From: JACDAF01 sp036276035
Lineage (GTDB): Bacteria > Chloroflexota > Limnocylindria > P2-11E
DNA length: 5,671 nt
Direction of reading: 5' to 3'
Assembly: GCA_036276035.1 (NCBI GenBank)
Contig: DASUCM010000110.1
Span: 1-5,671 of the forward strand
Position numbers and translations under genes: made by a program. Below the pieces are notes generated by a model. It worked only from the letters and a program-made list of their open reading frames with translations, was not told the DNA's origin and did not search any database. Shown here in pieces: positions 4,581 through 5,671 of this stretch (position 1 is the first letter of the stretch; every line of letters starts with the position of its first letter).

Positions 4581-5188
4581 GCACCGTCCCCGCGGTGGAC
4601 AAGGCGGCCCGGCTGCTCTCTGAGCTCGAGGCCGGCGAGCCGCTCGGCATCTCGGAGCTCGCCCGCCGCATCGCGGCCTCGAAGGGCACGGTGCGGGACA
4701 TCCTCCTCACCCTCGCGTCACACGGGCTCGTCGAGCGCATCGACGACCTGCGGTTCCGCCGCGCCGGCCCGCGCGATCTCGTCGCGCTCGCGGCGCCGCA
4801 GCTGCGATCGCTCATGCAGGAGTTCGGCGAGACGGCCCTTCTCGGCGTCGTGCGCGCGGGCCGCTTCGAGATCGTCGCCCGCGAGGAGCCCGCGACCGAC
4901 CTGCACATGTCGGCCTCGATCGGACGCCGCATCACCCTGGAGACCGGGGCCCACGCGAAGGTCCTGCGCGGCGGGGAGCCCATCGGGTTGGACGACGAGG
5001 AGTACCTGCCCGGCGTCCGCGCCGCGGCCGCGCCGATCACGGACGCGACCGGGCGGCGCGTCGCGGCGATCGTCGTCGTCGGGTTCAAGCAGCGCATCGA
5101 CGCCCGGACCCTCCGGCGCATCGGCGAGCGGTGCGCGCGGGCGGCCGGCGAGATCTCGGCACGGCTCGCGGGGACGCGCGCCGCATGA
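4562..5188 (+). CDS. IclR-family transcriptional regulator, shortened effector domain
   Basis: This 208-residue cytosolic DNA-binding regulator has an N-terminal winged helix-turn-helix (~8-66) in IclR style: VDKAARLLSELE, LGISELARRIAASKGTVRDILLTLASHGLVER, with the recognition helix near 40-52. The rest resembles the IclR effector domain: a LRSLMQEFGETALLGVV helix-strand (81-97), GRRITLETGAHAKVL (121-135) in place of the usual GR-x-LPLHATAxGKAxLA, and AAAAPITDATGRRVAAIVVVG (154-174). Between about residues 136 and 152, where the family normally has roughly 40-50 residues, only a short loop remains, so the protein is smaller than the usual ~250. The ATG at 4562 is chosen because it starts the domain and follows a -10 box; the open frame running far upstream lies antisense to the cyclase gene and is Arg/Asp-rich. 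It overlaps the next gene by ATGA, so it is cotranscribed with and probably controls the molybdenum hydroxylase genes, and perhaps the divergent cyclase. The effector is unknown. Confidence 0.85.
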   Translation: MAESTYRTVPAVDKAARLLSELEAGEPLGISELARRIAASKGTVRDILLTLASHGLVERIDDLRFRRAGPRDLVALAAPQLRSLMQEFGETALLGVVRAGRFEIVAREEPATDLHMSASIGRRITLETGAHAKVLRGGEPIGLDDEEYLPGVRAAAAPITDATGRRVAAIVVVGFKQRIDARTLRRIGERCARAAGEISARLAGTRAA

Positions 5189-5671
5189 CGGACCGCGACG
5201 CGAAGGAGCAGGCGACGACGGAGCCCGTGACGAAGGAGCTCCTATCGCTCCGCGTGAACGGCGAGACCCACACGGTCGCGGCGGAGCCGCACCACACGCT
5301 CCTCGAGGTCCTCCGCGAGGAGCTCGGGCTCACCGGCACGAAGCACGGCTGCGAGCTCGGCGAATGCGGCGCGTGCACGGTCCTCGTGGACGGCGTGCCG
5401 CTCCTCTCCTGCCTCACCCTGCCGGCGCAGGTGCGCGGCCTCGAGGTGACGACGGTCGAGGGCCTGGCCGACGGCCCGCGCCTCCATCCGCTGCAGATCG
5501 CGTTCGCCGAGGAGGGCGCCGCGCAGTGCGGCTACTGCACGCCCGGGATGCTCATGGCGGCAAAGGCACTGCTCGACGGGAACCCGAGGCCGACGCTCGA
5601 GGACATGCAGCAGGCGATCGCCGGGAACCTCTGCCGCTGCACGGGCTACACCGCGATCTACGAAGCCATCG
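5185..5671 (+). CDS. [2Fe-2S] small subunit of a molybdenum hydroxylase (CO dehydrogenase/xanthine dehydrogenase family), partial at right edge
   Basis: This is the electron-transfer subunit of a molybdopterin hydroxylase; it passes electrons from the Mo site to FAD through two [2Fe-2S] clusters. The 162 residues present contain all eight cysteine ligands. The plant-type ferredoxin cluster has C56, C61, C64 (GCELGECGACTV) and C76. The helical-bundle cluster has C115 and C118 (QCGYCTPGM) plus C150 and C152 (GNLCRCTGY). Family members have ~155-170 residues, so only the last few codons are missing. The ATG at 5185 overlaps the IclR stop as ATGA, implying coupled translation. It adds about 18 polar residues before the usual LSLRVNG start; a GTG at 5227 is the alternative but has a badly spaced Shine-Dalgarno. 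Substrate cannot be told from this subunit: CO dehydrogenase-like, xanthine dehydrogenase, 4-hydroxybenzoyl-CoA reductase and quinoline-type oxidoreductases share it. Large (Mo) and medium (FAD) subunit genes are expected just downstream. Confidence 0.93.
   Translation, partial: MTDRDAKEQATTEPVTKELLSLRVNGETHTVAAEPHHTLLEVLREELGLTGTKHGCELGECGACTVLVDGVPLLSCLTLPAQVRGLEVTTVEGLADGPRLHPLQIAFAEEGAAQCGYCTPGMLMAAKALLDGNPRPTLEDMQQAIAGNLCRCTGYTAIYEAI

Noticed and set aside
5227..5229. GTG as alternative start of the [2Fe-2S] subunit
   Set aside because: It would trim the polar N-terminus, but the nearest GGAG ends only 3 bases before it, and the ATGA overlap at 5185 is a standard coupling signal. It remains a weaker alternative.
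1..5671. tRNA, rRNA, CRISPR arrays, insertion sequences, attachment sites, riboswitches
   Set aside because: I looked for repeat arrays, transposase motifs, tRNA-like arms and known leader patterns on both strands and saw none that could be supported.

Overview
The window is 5.7 kb of very GC-rich bacterial chromosome with strong preference for G/C-ending codons. Its layout suggests an actinobacterium-like host, perhaps Thermoleophilia: a class III nucleotide cyclase fused to an alpha/beta-hydrolase domain, TAnnnT -10 boxes set 6-8 bases before start codons (leaderless transcripts), and terminators made of a GC-only stem without a long U tract. The taxonomic call is inference. No phage, transposon, CRISPR, tRNA or rRNA is visible.

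Left part, plus strand (1-1430). An A-type iron-sulfur carrier gene (ErpA/IscA family) has a perfect Shine-Dalgarno sequence and is closed by a hairpin terminator. It is followed by a small MscS-related membrane protein that has the TM-helix repeats and pore-like helix but no cytosolic beta domain. A second hairpin with the same GGCGGC-GCAA-GCCGCC core sits between this gene and the convergent next gene.

Middle part (1429-4492) has alternating strands. A PaaK-type acyl/aryl-CoA ligase (minus) diverges from a single-domain cupin (plus) across 41 bases that hold two -10 elements sharing one TA step. The cupin converges on a 442-residue alpha/beta-hydrolase-adenylate cyclase fusion (minus); the two stop codons lie 2 bases apart inside an 8-bp palindrome. 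The hydrolase half of the fusion appears to have lost all three catalytic-triad residues, while both metal-binding aspartates of the cyclase half are kept. It may therefore be a ligand-sensing cyclase.

Right part (4493-5671). A 69-base divergent region carries a -10 element for each direction and, between them, a 16-bp palindrome. To the right, a shortened IclR-family regulator overlaps by 4 bases the start of a [2Fe-2S] small subunit of a molybdenum hydroxylase (CoxS/XDH/HcrC family). That gene runs off the right edge, so the large and FAD subunits probably follow outside the window.

Reading the right half as a unit (inference), an IclR-controlled molybdenum-hydroxylase operon shares its control region with a cAMP-producing sensor whose hydrolase-like pocket could bind a related small molecule. 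A CoA ligase and a cupin lie next door and could belong to the same catabolic neighbourhood.
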